From assembly GCA_965247815.1 (NCBI GenBank), contig CBDFHW010000025.1, forward strand, positions 310,001 through 374,000: DNA of 64,000 nucleotides, in the 5' to 3' direction. Made by a program: the position numbers and the translations under genes. The notes beneath the pieces are model-generated. The model was not told the origin of the DNA, searched no databases, and saw only the letters and a program-made list of their open reading frames with translations. The stretch comes from CBDAQA01 sp965247815. GTDB lineage: Bacteria > Planctomycetota > Phycisphaerae > Tepidisphaerales > Tepidisphaeraceae. This document shows, one piece after another, positions 9,936 through 20,200 of the stretch (positions are counted from its first letter, which is position 1; each line of letters starts with the position of its first letter).

Positions 9936-10172
9936 TATGGCATAATAGGCATTCTCCGCCCGAACGGCGACTCGGCCGATCTGCGCGGGTTAGTCCTCGA
10001 TTCGGGATAATGTTGTCAATTCGCGATTCATTCGCGTTATTTTCGGTCGTTACCGACCGGTCGGCAGCGCGCTTCCGGATCGCACGGTCGACGGCGAAAC
10101 TACTGGCCAGGCCGATTGCAAACGATTTGATTTACGATTCAGGCGTCGGGCGATCACCGTGGCCCACGACGG

Positions 10173-10763
10173 TCAGGGATGCAACCGCCACTGCCGGCAA
10201 ACTTCGGCGATACCCGTACGAATGAGATTCACCGCGATCGCCGACAGAAGCACCATCACGACCTTGCTGAACGCCCGCAGGGCATTGAGCCCGATCAGAC
10301 GGGTGATGTGCGTGGCCGACAGCAGCACCGCGAGCAGGATCCCGAAGTTGAGCCCGAGACTGATCGAAGTGAAAAGATAACCGTCGCGGTTCGCGAGCAG
10401 CAGCGTCGTGGTAAGAGTGGCCGGCCCGGCGATGAGCGGCATCACGAGCGGGAACAGCCCGGAAGACGTCTCCTCCGAAACCGAGGGTTTCCCCCGGGTC
10501 AGCAAATCGATCATCGCGAACACCATAAGAATCGCGCCGCCGGCGATCTGTAAATCGGGCACGGTGATCGACAGAAATCCGAAAATCAGGTTTCCGAGGA
10601 ACATGAAACCGAGGCAGATCGCCAGCGCGAAGAACACCGCTTCGAACGTCAGCGCCCGACGCCTGGTGCCGTGAAACTCGACGGTCAGCGAGAGAAACAC
10701 CGGCAGCAATCCTATCGGATCGATGCTGACAAAAAGCGGGATGAGTGTCTGCAGAAAACGCAT
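10173..10763 (-). CDS. MarC/UPF0056 family integral membrane protein
   Basis: A 196-residue protein with six predicted membrane segments. It begins with the family signature LFVSIDPIGLLPVFLSLT and has the second conserved block FPLVMPLIAGPATLTT (about residues 105-120). MarC-family proteins are inner-membrane proteins of undetermined biochemical role; the old link to multiple antibiotic resistance has not held up. The gene lies 53 bp downstream of the HIT gene on the same strand and may be cotranscribed with it. A longer overlapping frame on the same strand (10132-10833) is a shadow. Confidence 0.85.
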   Translation of the reverse strand: MRFLQTLIPLFVSIDPIGLLPVFLSLTVEFHGTRRRALTFEAVFFALAICLGFMFLGNLIFGFLSITVPDLQIAGGAILMVFAMIDLLTRGKPSVSEETSSGLFPLVMPLIAGPATLTTTLLLANRDGYLFTSISLGLNFGILLAVLLSATHITRLIGLNALRAFSKVVMVLLSAIAVNLIRTGIAEVCRQWRLHP

Positions 10764-10816
10764 CGGGATCGATTCGAATTATTTTCGCGGAGGGGTCGCC
10801 AATCCACTGACGTGTT

Positions 10817-11353
10817 TCAGGCTCGCTCGTCATGCGGCGGCCAATCTGCCCCCATGTTGCTGATCAGCGCTTCGAGCATCTGCCGGTTCGTCGACGGCAC
10901 GACGCCGACCTCCCCGATGGTGTGCATGAAGTTGATGTCCCCACCCCAGCGGGGGACGACGTGCTGGTGAAGATGTCCCGGCACGCCCGCCCCCGCCACG
11001 CGCCCGAGGTTGATGCCGACGTTAAATCCCTGGGCCGACACGGTCTTTTTCAGCAACGCGACCGCCCGGGCGGTCTGCCGCATAAGGTCCGTCGATTCTT
11101 CGACACTGAGTTCTTCCAGGTCAGCTTTGTGTGCACGGGGGGCGACGAGCAGGTGCCCGTTGGCGTACGGGTATCGGTTCAGCAGAACGACCGTCAGGGT
11201 CGTCTGCCAGAGCACCAATCGCTCGGCACGGGGGGCGGGCTCGGTCGCCTCGCCGGCCTGGCACAGGAAACATTGCCCGTCGTCGGTCTGGGCTTGCCCC
11301 AGGGACTTGATGTAGTCCATCCGCCAGGGGGCATAAAGGGCAGGCGTTTGCAT
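10817..11353 (-). CDS. HIT family hydrolase (Ap4A phosphorylase-like)
   Basis: A 178-residue histidine-triad protein. The triad GHLHQHVVPRW places H127, H129 and H131 in the active site, and NVGINLGRVAGAGVPGH upstream is the usual substrate-binding block. The N-terminal YAPWRMDYIKS together with CFLC (C28, C31) is typical of the bacterial HIT group related to diadenosine tetraphosphate phosphorylase, where these cysteines can bind zinc. It probably hydrolyses a nucleotidyl phosphoramide or dinucleoside polyphosphate in the cytoplasm. Its start lies 17 bases downstream of the regulator's stop, so an operon is likely. Confidence 0.88.
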   Translation of the reverse strand: MQTPALYAPWRMDYIKSLGQAQTDDGQCFLCQAGEATEPAPRAERLVLWQTTLTVVLLNRYPYANGHLLVAPRAHKADLEELSVEESTDLMRQTARAVALLKKTVSAQGFNVGINLGRVAGAGVPGHLHQHVVPRWGGDINFMHTIGEVGVVPSTNRQMLEALISNMGADWPPHDERA

Positions 11354-11370
11354 CTATTCGATCGTACCGA

Positions 11371-12408
11371 TCAACCGGCCATCTCGCGATAGTGATGCGT
11401 GTGCTCCCGTGGCAGACCGGTGATGGGCCCGACCGTTTTTCGATCTACGAACCGGCAGGCGAGCCAGATTGTGGTCGGGCGGGCGTTCTGGGCGTCACCC
11501 AGCAACTGCACGATCGCCGTTGCTTTCTCTTTGGTCGGGATGAAGTAACCGCTGCAGGGCGGATCGCAGACCGCGCTACCGATCGCCATCAGCGAGACCT
11601 GGGACGGCACGCCGACCCCGAGCCGATCCAGTATCGCCTTGACTCGGCTCGCTTCGTCACAGGAACTGCAGACGAACGACGTGACGCCGGCGTCGATCAT
11701 GGCCGGCACGTCGTCGGCAAAGCACGCGTCGACGGTAACGTCGGGCGCGAACCGCGCCGCGGCGGTTCTCAGGTTCGTGGCGACCACCGATCGGTGCTGT
11801 GGTTCGACGGCCGCGATCCGGCGGTGACCCGCGAGCAGCAGGTCCCGGCCCGCCATCAATGCCGACAGCGCCAGGTCTGACTGCACTGCGTGCGTCGAAT
11901 ACGTGTAAGGTTTCTCGCCCACGACGACTACGGGAATGTTCCGGACGACCAGGTCGCGGATCAGACCGTCGCGGGATTGGCTCGACAAGTCGATCACCGC
12001 ACTGAACTGGTTGATAAAACTGGGACGGACGACGTCAAGGTCGGTGACGATCTCGAGGTCGGCGTGCAGGCTGCGGGTCTGGGCGAGCACTTCGCCGTGG
12101 ACGTGCCGCGGGTCGCAGAGTACGAGCCAGCGCTTGGCCGAGGTGACCACCGGGGCCGTGCCCTTCACGTAGGTGCCGCGACCAATGCTGCGGTCCAGCA
12201 ATCCTTCGGCGGCCAGATCGGTCAGGGCCTTACTCAGCGTCTTGGCGTTGACGTGAAATTTTTTCGCGAGTGTTCGCTCGCCGGGTAGCTTGCCGGACAA
12301 CTCTCCGTCCGCGACCGCCTTGCGGAGCTTTTCACGAAGACGCTGGAACTTATAGCTGAGCGACGCGACATCGCTGTTTTCCGTTTCTAGTGCCTTTTCG
12401 ATTTGCAT
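11371..12408 (-). CDS. GntR-family transcriptional regulator with LacI-type sugar-binding domain
   Basis: A 345-residue regulator. The N-terminal winged helix-turn-helix (about residues 10-70) shows GntR hallmarks: LREKLRKAVADGELSGKLP, GERTLAKKFHVNAKTLSKAL and GLLDRSIGRGTYV. The remainder resembles the periplasmic-binding fold of LacI-type effector domains, an architecture common in Planctomycetes. A longer frame would begin at 12429, but AGGAAGAG lies immediately before the ATG at 12408, which I take as the start. Effector and targets are unknown; neighbours (HIT, MarC) give no metabolic hint. An upstream spacer of more than 500 bp could hold its operator. Confidence 0.85.
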   Translation of the reverse strand: MQIEKALETENSDVASLSYKFQRLREKLRKAVADGELSGKLPGERTLAKKFHVNAKTLSKALTDLAAEGLLDRSIGRGTYVKGTAPVVTSAKRWLVLCDPRHVHGEVLAQTRSLHADLEIVTDLDVVRPSFINQFSAVIDLSSQSRDGLIRDLVVRNIPVVVVGEKPYTYSTHAVQSDLALSALMAGRDLLLAGHRRIAAVEPQHRSVVATNLRTAAARFAPDVTVDACFADDVPAMIDAGVTSFVCSSCDEASRVKAILDRLGVGVPSQVSLMAIGSAVCDPPCSGYFIPTKEKATAIVQLLGDAQNARPTTIWLACRFVDRKTVGPITGLPREHTHHYREMAG

Positions 12409-12955
12409 ATCTCTTCCTAGATCAACCATTCCGGAGGCAAAAAGTCGGGGCCGTGCTGCGACAGACCTGCTACCCTGCTACGGCCGCACAAATGCCGATT
12501 GCTGATATGACACATTTCCGACGCGTGGTCCGTTCACACGCCGCCTGATCCCACCCGCACTAACTGAGCCGCTGGTTTAACGACTTCAAAACATAAGTCA
12601 AACGGGCCACCCACCAGCTTCGCAATTTTTCGCAGACAAGGCCCGATCGCTGTACTAATCTGAAGTCCGTCGTAACGATACGATCAAGCCTATCCGAGAC
12701 AAAACGCGTCCAGTTGCGGAGCCGGGATGCTGTTCTGCGATTTACCAAGCAAATTCTAAAAAACCGCCGCCGACGTCTGACTTTAGACGTGGACGGTTGC
12801 ATCGCTTGCGACGATCGCCGCCGGGGCGGTGTTTCTGTTCACCTCATCATCGGGTGAATGGGTCTCCCCGAACGGTACAGAGTAGTACTTACCGAAGATC
12901 CGGGATTCGAAAACGGCCGACCACTCTTGCCGCACCGTTCGGGAATTGCTGTAGG
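12409..12955. other. intergenic spacer, no gene supported
   Basis: About 550 bp between the GntR start and the end of the giant LEPR-XLL gene. An 80-codon frame on the minus strand is Arg-rich, resembles nothing I know and looks random. The one structured element is a perfect 10-bp inverted repeat CCCGAACGGT (12868-12877) and ACCGTTCGGG (12935-12944), just downstream of the 1337-residue gene. There is no T-run, so it may be a processing or termination hairpin or a chance match. Confidence 0.4.
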
Positions 12956-15900
12956 TTAGGTATTGCCGTAACCGCGAAGGACGGCCGACGTCGTCTGCGT
13001 CGACACGTTCGACGCGACCGCGAGGCCGAGGTCTATTGTCGCGGGCAACACGACCGTGACCGACGACATCGTCGTCCAGTGCACGCCGTCAGTACTCGTG
13101 TACCCCGTAAATAGATTGCCGACGCGCTGCAATCGCACCCAGACATTAGGGTAACTCGGCGTGCCCCCGGCGGTGACGGTCGTTGTCGCGCCGGCGGTGG
13201 GGCGGTCCTTGAACCGGAAGTTGGCGGGCGTAGCGCTGATGTAGACGTTGGCCGCGTTGGCGTCCAGCGTCGACCGGGCCATGATCCCGGCAGTCGCGAA
13301 GTTGCCCGCGACCGTGATCGACTGCACCTGAACCTTCACGTCGAAATCCCCGGTCTGCTGAGCATAAAGGAATCGGAACCCGTCGGAGACATCCGTCACG
13401 CCGGGGCCCCCGGCAGTCACGTTGTAGTCCGTACCGGGCGTGACAACGGTCGTGCCGCCGCCGGGCGTCGCGCCGATGTCGATGCTGCTCAGCGGAGCCG
13501 GAGCGGCGACCGCGGTCGCGCTCGCGGTGACCGGAGCCGACTCGAGTCCGCTGGACGCGTCGACCGCCGTCACGCGGTAGAACGTCGCCGCGCCAATTGT
13601 CGCCTTTGTATCGTTAAATGTCGTCGCAGCGATCGGGGTTGACGTCAGCAGCGCGTACGTCCCAGACGCCGAACTGCTGCTGTAGACCTTGTAGCCTTTC
13701 AGTGTCGCATCGGTGGATGCCGTCCATTTCAAGGTCACTCCACCCTGCGTGCCCACCGCCGAAAGGTTCGTGGGCGCCGCCGGGGGCTGCACGACCGGGG
13801 TCGTGTCTCCGAACCCGCGAAGCGACGCGGTCGTGGTCGTCGTTGTCACATTGGAAGCGACCGCCAATCCGAGGAACAAAGTCGTCGGCAGCGTTTCAGT
13901 CACCGACGAGATCTTGGTCCAGTTTTTTCCGTCGCTGCTGGAGTATCCCGTGAATAGGTTCCCGACCCGAACCAGCCGAACCCAGACGTTCGGATAGCCC
14001 GGCGTTCCCGAGGCCGTCACGTTGTTGATCGTGCCGACCGATGTCCGCCATTTAAAACGGTAATTCACCGGGCTCGCGCTCATGTAGACGTCGGGGCTCG
14101 TCGTGTCCAACGTCGACCGGGCCATGATTCCGGCAGTCGAGAAATTCCCCGCGACGGTGATCGACCTCACCTGGACTTTCAGATCGAAGTCGCCCGTATG
14201 TGACTGGTACAAAAATCGGAAGCCGTCGACCGTACTGGTAACGCCGGGGCCGCCCGCGGTCACGTCGTAGTCAGCGCCCGGAGTAATGACTGTGGTCGAC
14301 CCGGCCGGTGACGCGCCGATGTCCAAGCTGGTTAGTCCGGTCGAACTGGCAAGGGCGGTTCCGCTCGCGACGGCCGCGGCCGACTCGAGCCCGCTCGCGG
14401 CATCGACCGCGGTGACTCTGTAGAACTCGGCCGTTCCTGGAGGCGCAGCCGAATCCAGAAAACTGGTCGCCGTCGTCGGAGAAGCGGTGAGCCGGGTGTA
14501 CGTGCCCGAAGCCGAACTGCTTCGGTACACGTTGTAACCGAGCAGCGTCGCGTCGACGACCGCCGACCACTGGAGCGTGACCGCGCCGGAAATTCCCTTG
14601 GCGACCAAGTTTGTCGGCGCCGGTGGCGCGGTCGGGTTGGATGAAGTTGTCAGCGCGGTTCCTTTTCCCGAGACCGCGAGAGACTCGACGCCGGTCACCG
14701 AGTCGACCGCCGTCACCTCGTAATACTCGGTCGCGCCGACCGGTGCCGTGGAATCGAGATAGCCGGTCTGGGTGCTCGGGGTCGCCGTCAGCAGGGAAAA
14801 GGTTCCCGTCGCGGACGTGCTCCGGTAGACGTTGTAACCCTTCAGCGTAGTCGACTGGACCGGCGCCCACTGCAGCGATACCCCGCCCTGCGTGCCCGCG
14901 ACGGCGAAATCACCCGGTGCCGCTTGAACAGTGGCGGGGCGGATGTTGCTGACGAGAAACACGTTGTCCTGAAAATCGAAGTTGGCGGTCGCGCTCGCGT
15001 AGTCCATCGTGACCAGATACGAGTTCGCGACCAGACTTCCGTTGCCGTCGCGGAGCGGAAAGAACCGCACTTCGTGCCCGCCGCCGGCCTTGTAGGCGTT
15101 CATCGCGTCGTCGCTGAATTCCCCGTCGAGGTCGAAACCGAAGATTCCCGTCGTGCTGAACGTGCCTGTTGCGGGGGTGGTCGTGCCGGTCGCGTAGGGG
15201 AACAGCGTCTGCCCGTCGTCGGCGGCGGTGGTGAACAATTTGTTCCGGGACGAACTGCCCCTGGGGTACCAGTACGTGGTCGCCGTGTTCCCCTGCGTGT
15301 GATACGCGGCGATCTGCTGAACGTTCACCGGCAACGTGGTGTCCGCCTCGGCCCAGTAACCGGACGCGACCTCTTCACCGTAATAGGTCGGTGCCGAGTT
15401 CGTCGTCGACGTGTTCTGACTCAGTTCGGAAATCGGTTTCGGATTGATGTTGGTCGTCCAGCCGTGCAGCAGGTTCACGATCGATTGCAGGCTCGGCTCG
15501 TTGTTGTTTTCGGAACGGTTCTGCCAGTAACCCGCCAGCGGCACCGAAACCGTGGGCTGATTCGGGTCGTTGCTGAAGAGCTTCAGCGTTCCGTTGTAAA
15601 CACCACCGCTCGTCGGATACAGCGGTGAACTGGTCTCGTTGTACGGCACAGACGGCGCACTCGTGGCAACGAACTTAATCGTCAAGCTGGTCTTCGCGCC
15701 GGCCGCGACCGTCAGTGGAAAAGTCGGCGGATTAACCAGCGTCCACCCGCCGGTGATCGAATACGAACTGATCACAAGCGGCTGGGTTCCGGTGTTGGTG
15801 ATCTGCAGCGTGCCGGTGTCGTGCACCTGATCACCCAGCGTCGGGTTTTGATTTTGAATCCGCGTGAAGACCATCCGGTTGCTGCCCGTCACCGCGTTGG

Positions 15901-16969
15901 CATTCTGCAGCCCGAGCACCGGCCCGCCCGGGGCGGCTTTGATGTTCCGCACGACCGCCACGATGTTCGTGAAGTCGTAACCGGCCGGTGCGTTCCACTC
16001 GGTGCTGGTCATCACATATGCGTTGGCGACGGGGCTGCCGTCCCTGTTCTCCAGCGGGAAGAATCGAAACTTCCGAGGGTTGGTCGTGTCCCAGTTATTC
16101 AGCGCGTCTTCGGTGTAGCCGATTCGGCCTTTCACCTGAACGTTGGAGACGAAATAGAACCCGAACGGAGTCGCACCCGGGTCGAATGTCGTCGTGCCCA
16201 GCGGGTGCACATTCGTGGTCTGGTTCTCGTTCGCCGACGTGTAAAACAGTTCGTTCAAACTCGACGGGCTTCCCGGCGTGTACGTGCCGAGCACGTAGCT
16301 GCGGCTGAACCCACTGGCGGTGAAACTCGCCAGCGTCTGGATCGTCACCGGTCCCGCGCCGGCCTTGACGATCCGCTGCATCGGCACTTCCTGGCTCGAA
16401 GCATCGGGCGGATTCGGGTACGTCGAATCGATCGCGGCATCGGCGTCGTTCTTTCCCTCCCCGACGATCGTGGGGATGTTGTACGCACGAAGTATCGTCG
16501 CCAGCGAAGGCTGGTTCGTCCCGCCCAGACCCTTGGTCCCGATGCCCCGCAGTGCAACCTGCTGCAACGCGGCCGCAGAGTCGTTGGTCTTGATGTTTAG
16601 GATTGCGGAGTTAATCCCGACTGCTTTAGCCGAATAATTCACCTGCAACGTGAACGACTGCCCGGGTGACAATGATGCCGGCGCGCTGGATGAATTCAGT
16701 ATCGAAAATCGTGCCGCGTCCTGGCCGGACACCGCAGGATCATTCACGACCGAAAGACCCGACGATCCGAGCGTCAGCGGCGAGGTCCCGGTATCGGTAA
16801 GAGTCAGCGTCTGTGTCGCGCTCGTACTGCCGTTCTGTACCGCGTTGAAGACCAATTGTGTGCCGACGCGCAGCGTCGCTGACAACAACTGCCGGTGTTC
16901 CAGAATTTCAACGACCGGCTTACAGGCAGACTGAAAACAAAGGGTCCGACCTCGATTCGAGCGCTTCAC
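12956..16969 (-). CDS. giant LEPR-XLL surface protein with choice-of-anchor, fibronectin III and duplicated concanavalin-like domains
   Basis: A 1337-residue secreted protein. The N-terminus contains the LEPR-XLL variant LEHRQLLSA near residue 25. Next are an ASH/HYDIN-like choice-of-anchor D domain (about 30-145) and two related blocks beginning NQPSLATILRAY and NEPSLQSIVNLL. The second half has fibronectin III modules (ISGAVTLQWSAVVDATLLGYNVYRS-like units, three or four copies). Two near-identical DUF1349-type beta-sandwich domains (about 860-1030 and 1190-1337) share GDFDxKVQVxSITVAGNF. GGGAG stands five bases before the GTG at 16969, which is preferred over the TTG three bases upstream. 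It probably binds carbohydrate or acts in adhesion; no catalytic motif is seen. Confidence 0.83.
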   Translation of the reverse strand: MKRSNRGRTLCFQSACKPVVEILEHRQLLSATLRVGTQLVFNAVQNGSTSATQTLTLTDTGTSPLTLGSSGLSVVNDPAVSGQDAARFSILNSSSAPASLSPGQSFTLQVNYSAKAVGINSAILNIKTNDSAAALQQVALRGIGTKGLGGTNQPSLATILRAYNIPTIVGEGKNDADAAIDSTYPNPPDASSQEVPMQRIVKAGAGPVTIQTLASFTASGFSRSYVLGTYTPGSPSSLNELFYTSANENQTTNVHPLGTTTFDPGATPFGFYFVSNVQVKGRIGYTEDALNNWDTTNPRKFRFFPLENRDGSPVANAYVMTSTEWNAPAGYDFTNIVAVVRNIKAAPGGPVLGLQNANAVTGSNRMVFTRIQNQNPTLGDQVHDTGTLQITNTGTQPLVISSYSITGGWTLVNPPTFPLTVAAGAKTSLTIKFVATSAPSVPYNETSSPLYPTSGGVYNGTLKLFSNDPNQPTVSVPLAGYWQNRSENNNEPSLQSIVNLLHGWTTNINPKPISELSQNTSTTNSAPTYYGEEVASGYWAEADTTLPVNVQQIAAYHTQGNTATTYWYPRGSSSRNKLFTTAADDGQTLFPYATGTTTPATGTFSTTGIFGFDLDGEFSDDAMNAYKAGGGHEVRFFPLRDGNGSLVANSYLVTMDYASATANFDFQDNVFLVSNIRPATVQAAPGDFAVAGTQGGVSLQWAPVQSTTLKGYNVYRSTSATGTFSLLTATPSTQTGYLDSTAPVGATEYYEVTAVDSVTGVESLAVSGKGTALTTSSNPTAPPAPTNLVAKGISGAVTLQWSAVVDATLLGYNVYRSSSASGTYTRLTASPTTATSFLDSAAPPGTAEFYRVTAVDAASGLESAAAVASGTALASSTGLTSLDIGASPAGSTTVITPGADYDVTAGGPGVTSTVDGFRFLYQSHTGDFDLKVQVRSITVAGNFSTAGIMARSTLDTTSPDVYMSASPVNYRFKWRTSVGTINNVTASGTPGYPNVWVRLVRVGNLFTGYSSSDGKNWTKISSVTETLPTTLFLGLAVASNVTTTTTTASLRGFGDTTPVVQPPAAPTNLSAVGTQGGVTLKWTASTDATLKGYKVYSSSSASGTYALLTSTPIAATTFNDTKATIGAATFYRVTAVDASSGLESAPVTASATAVAAPAPLSSIDIGATPGGGTTVVTPGTDYNVTAGGPGVTDVSDGFRFLYAQQTGDFDVKVQVQSITVAGNFATAGIMARSTLDANAANVYISATPANFRFKDRPTAGATTTVTAGGTPSYPNVWVRLQRVGNLFTGYTSTDGVHWTTMSSVTVVLPATIDLGLAVASNVSTQTTSAVLRGYGNT

Positions 16970-17227
16970 CAATTCTCCCAGGGTTTGAACAATTGCGAAC
17001 TCACCGCCGCGTCCGAAAAGAGACGCCGCCGAGCGCGATCACAAGCAGGCAGTTTTAACTCATGTCTATTAAGTGATTTGCCGCGGACAAGATTTCGCTA
17101 GACGTCCCGGATAGTTGCCCGTCTTGCTCTGTCGCCTCCCATGACCGGCACGCAGTCGCTCCGAATCATGTCAATTTTGATGAATCGAGCTGACTGCGAG
17201 AGCGTTGAACCCGCCTTCGACTTTCCG

Positions 17228-20200
17228 TCACGTCCCGTTGTACAGATTGCGGAGCTGCGCCGCGCTTAGCGCCGTGTTGGCGATCAGCAAATTCGACATG
17301 CTTCCGTTGAAGAATTCGGTAAGCCCGTTGGTCACGCCAATTTTGAAGTTGGTGACCGCGGTGTTCGGCGCGCCGCTGGTGAACGTCCCGACCAGGACTC
17401 CGTTCACGTACATCGACCGCAGCGTGCCGTTGTAAGTGACGGCCACGTACGCCCAGTTGTTCACCAGGTTGACCGTCGACTGCACGTAGTCGTTGGCCCA
17501 CCAGTAATTGTCCAGCCCCGCGCCGTTGGGCGCCGCGTCACCCTGGGTCGTGCGGAACGCATTGACCGTTCCGCCGGTGCCGAAATTTCCCCAGCCGACG
17601 ATGCCGTTTTTATTGGCATTATTGATGTCGATCCAGGCCGCGATGGTGTAGCTGCTGGTGCCCGTGGGGACGCCGGTCGGGAACGCGTTGGAATTGGTGA
17701 CCAGGTATCCACCGCCGCTGAAGCTGGCCGCGCCGGTGAACCCGGCCGGGACGTTCGACCCGGTGAAGGCCACCGTCCCGCCGCCCAGTTTCAGCGTGTT
17801 TCCGAAACCGCTGCTGTCAGTCAGCAGCCCCGCGCTGCTGCCGAAGTTGTAATACGCGACTGTTCCCGTCGGGAGCGGGCTAACCGTCTGTTGCTGTGTC
17901 ACCGCAGGTACCCCACTCACTGTTGCCGTGAAGGTCGGCGTTCCGAGCTGCGTGTCACGGTACGCAACCGTCACGCTGCTCGACCCGGCCGGGATGGTGA
18001 CGCTGGTGAGGACATTGTTGTTGCTGTCGTAGAACGTACCGCCCGACGAAGTCGTGCCCAGCGTGACCAGTGCCCCGCCCGCGCCCGCGACCACCGGGCT
18101 GCCGAGCTGGTCGTCCAGTTCGATCGTTACCGACGCGGGCCCCGCGCCGAGGATCAGCGTGTGCGCCGGCGTCGTGAACGCGATGCTGGTCAACGTCGAG
18201 GTCAACGTTTCCTGCTGGGAAGAGACCGCAAGACCGGTCGCCGACGCCGTCAGCGTCGGTGTTCCCGAAACAGTGTCGACGTATTTGAAGCTGGCGGTGC
18301 TCGACCCGGCGGCGATGGTCACGCCGGTGATCGTCGCGCCGCCGGTGCTCTTGAACACGCCGGTGCCCGACGTGCTGGCGAGCGCGACGCTGACGCCCGC
18401 CGCGGTCGCATTAACGGCGTTACCGTTCAGGTCTTCCAGCACGACCGTGATCACGCCGGAGGTCGAACCGACGCCGAGGTTGATCGGCGCGGTAGTGAAC
18501 GCCAACTGCGCAGCGACCGCGGTCGCTGTGATCGTTTCGGTCTGCGTCGCCGACACCAATCCCGCAGCCGACGCGGAGATGACCGGGCTGCCGACCTGCG
18601 TATCTTTGTAAGCGAGGTTGACCGAGCTGCTCCCGGCTGGAACCAGGACGCTGGTGATGACGGCTCCGCTGCCGAGGAAGCTGCCGCCGGTCGAACTGCT
18701 GGTCAACGCCACCGAGACGCCTCCCGCCGGCGCGTTGACGGGGTTCCCGAGGGCGTCCCGCAGCTGAATGGTGATCGTGCCGGTCGCGACGCCGGCGACG
18801 GCCGTCTGGGGTGCCGTGCTGATTGCGACGCGGGTCGGCGCGAGTGATCCCCTGGGTGTTGAACGCGTTGTCGATCAACGTGTAATCGCTGCCGTCGACT
18901 TTGTTGTCGTAGTTGAAGTCGCCGTTGATCCAGCCGGTCAACGGCGTGCCGAACGCGCTGTCGATCTTTGTGTAATCCGACCCGTCGACCAAGCCGTCGA
19001 GATTCGCGTCGCCGAAATACGTATTCCGGACGAGCAGATCGGTGACCGCCGGTTTCAGCGCGTCGAACGTCGGGAACGCGCCGCCGGTGCCGTAGATCAC
19101 GTGACCGGCGCCGTCGTTGTTCAGAATCGGGCCCAGCGTCGTGAGGTGCGACGTGTCCCCGGAAGCCGACGAGCTCACGAGTCCCGGGCCGGTGAAATTA
19201 CCGACCACGCCCTGGGCGAGCTGCGTACGCATCTTGTCCAGGTCTCCGTTGTGCAGGATCAGGTCGTTGCCGGCCAGATCGAACTGGCTTTGCCAGTTCG
19301 CGGTCGACCCGGCCAGGGTGAGCGATCCGAGCACGAGCACCGCGCGGCTGGCCGTGTTTACCGGCGCGGAAAGCGCCGCGGTCGCGCCGCTGGCAAGGTT
19401 CAACGCCCCGAGCGTTACCGACGGCGTCGTGCCCGTGGTCGGCACCGGGATGACCAGACCGCCGGCGTTCACGTTGATCGTGTCGGTCGCGTTCAGGTTG
19501 CGGAACACCACTGCCGCGCCGCCGCCGCCCGGAACCGCGTTCTGGTTCAAGACGTTGGCCCCCGCGCCGCCGGTGAACGTGATTCGATTCGTGTTCGAGT
19601 ACGAGATCGGCGACGTGCCGAACGACCCCGACACGACCACCGACGTCGCGTCGACGGTGACCGTGTCGGCCCCGCCGTCCCCGATCACCGAAAGCGCGTT
19701 CACGCCCGAAGACCCGTTGAACGTCAGGCCCGAAGCCGGCAGCGGGTTTCCGTTGGCGTAGTCGACAGTCACGCTGTCGTTCGACGCCGTACCGGTGATC
19801 GTTAGCGAGGAAAATTGAGACAGCACCACCGACTGCGACGCGCCGCCGGTGCCGGTGCTGTTGGTCCAGACGTCCAGGTTCGTCCCGTTCGGATCGAGTC
19901 GCAGGTAGAACGCCTGCCCGACCAGGCTCAAGGGGGGCGAGAACACGACCACGTTGCTTGCCGCGGTCGAGCTCGGGCCGTTTGATGCCGACCACGCGGT
20001 ACTGGTACCGGGTGTTCGACAAAAAGGTCGTGTCGTCGTAGCTCGACACGTTTCCGCTGACGAAACTGAGCGTCGTCCAACTGGTGCCGTTGGTCGAACG
20101 GTCGACGCGGAACTCGGTCGCGAGGGCTGAATTGCTCACCCACGAAAGTTGCGTGTCGGTGTCGGAAACCCGGCTCGCGGTCAGGCCGGATGGCGCGCTG

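Noticed and set aside
10132..10833. 233-codon frame overlapping marC on the same strand
   Set aside because: Shadow of marC; low-complexity Arg/Asp/His-rich translation.
12560..12802. 80-codon minus-strand frame
   Set aside because: Arg-rich, no recognisable features and no ribosome site; consistent with chance in GC-rich DNA.
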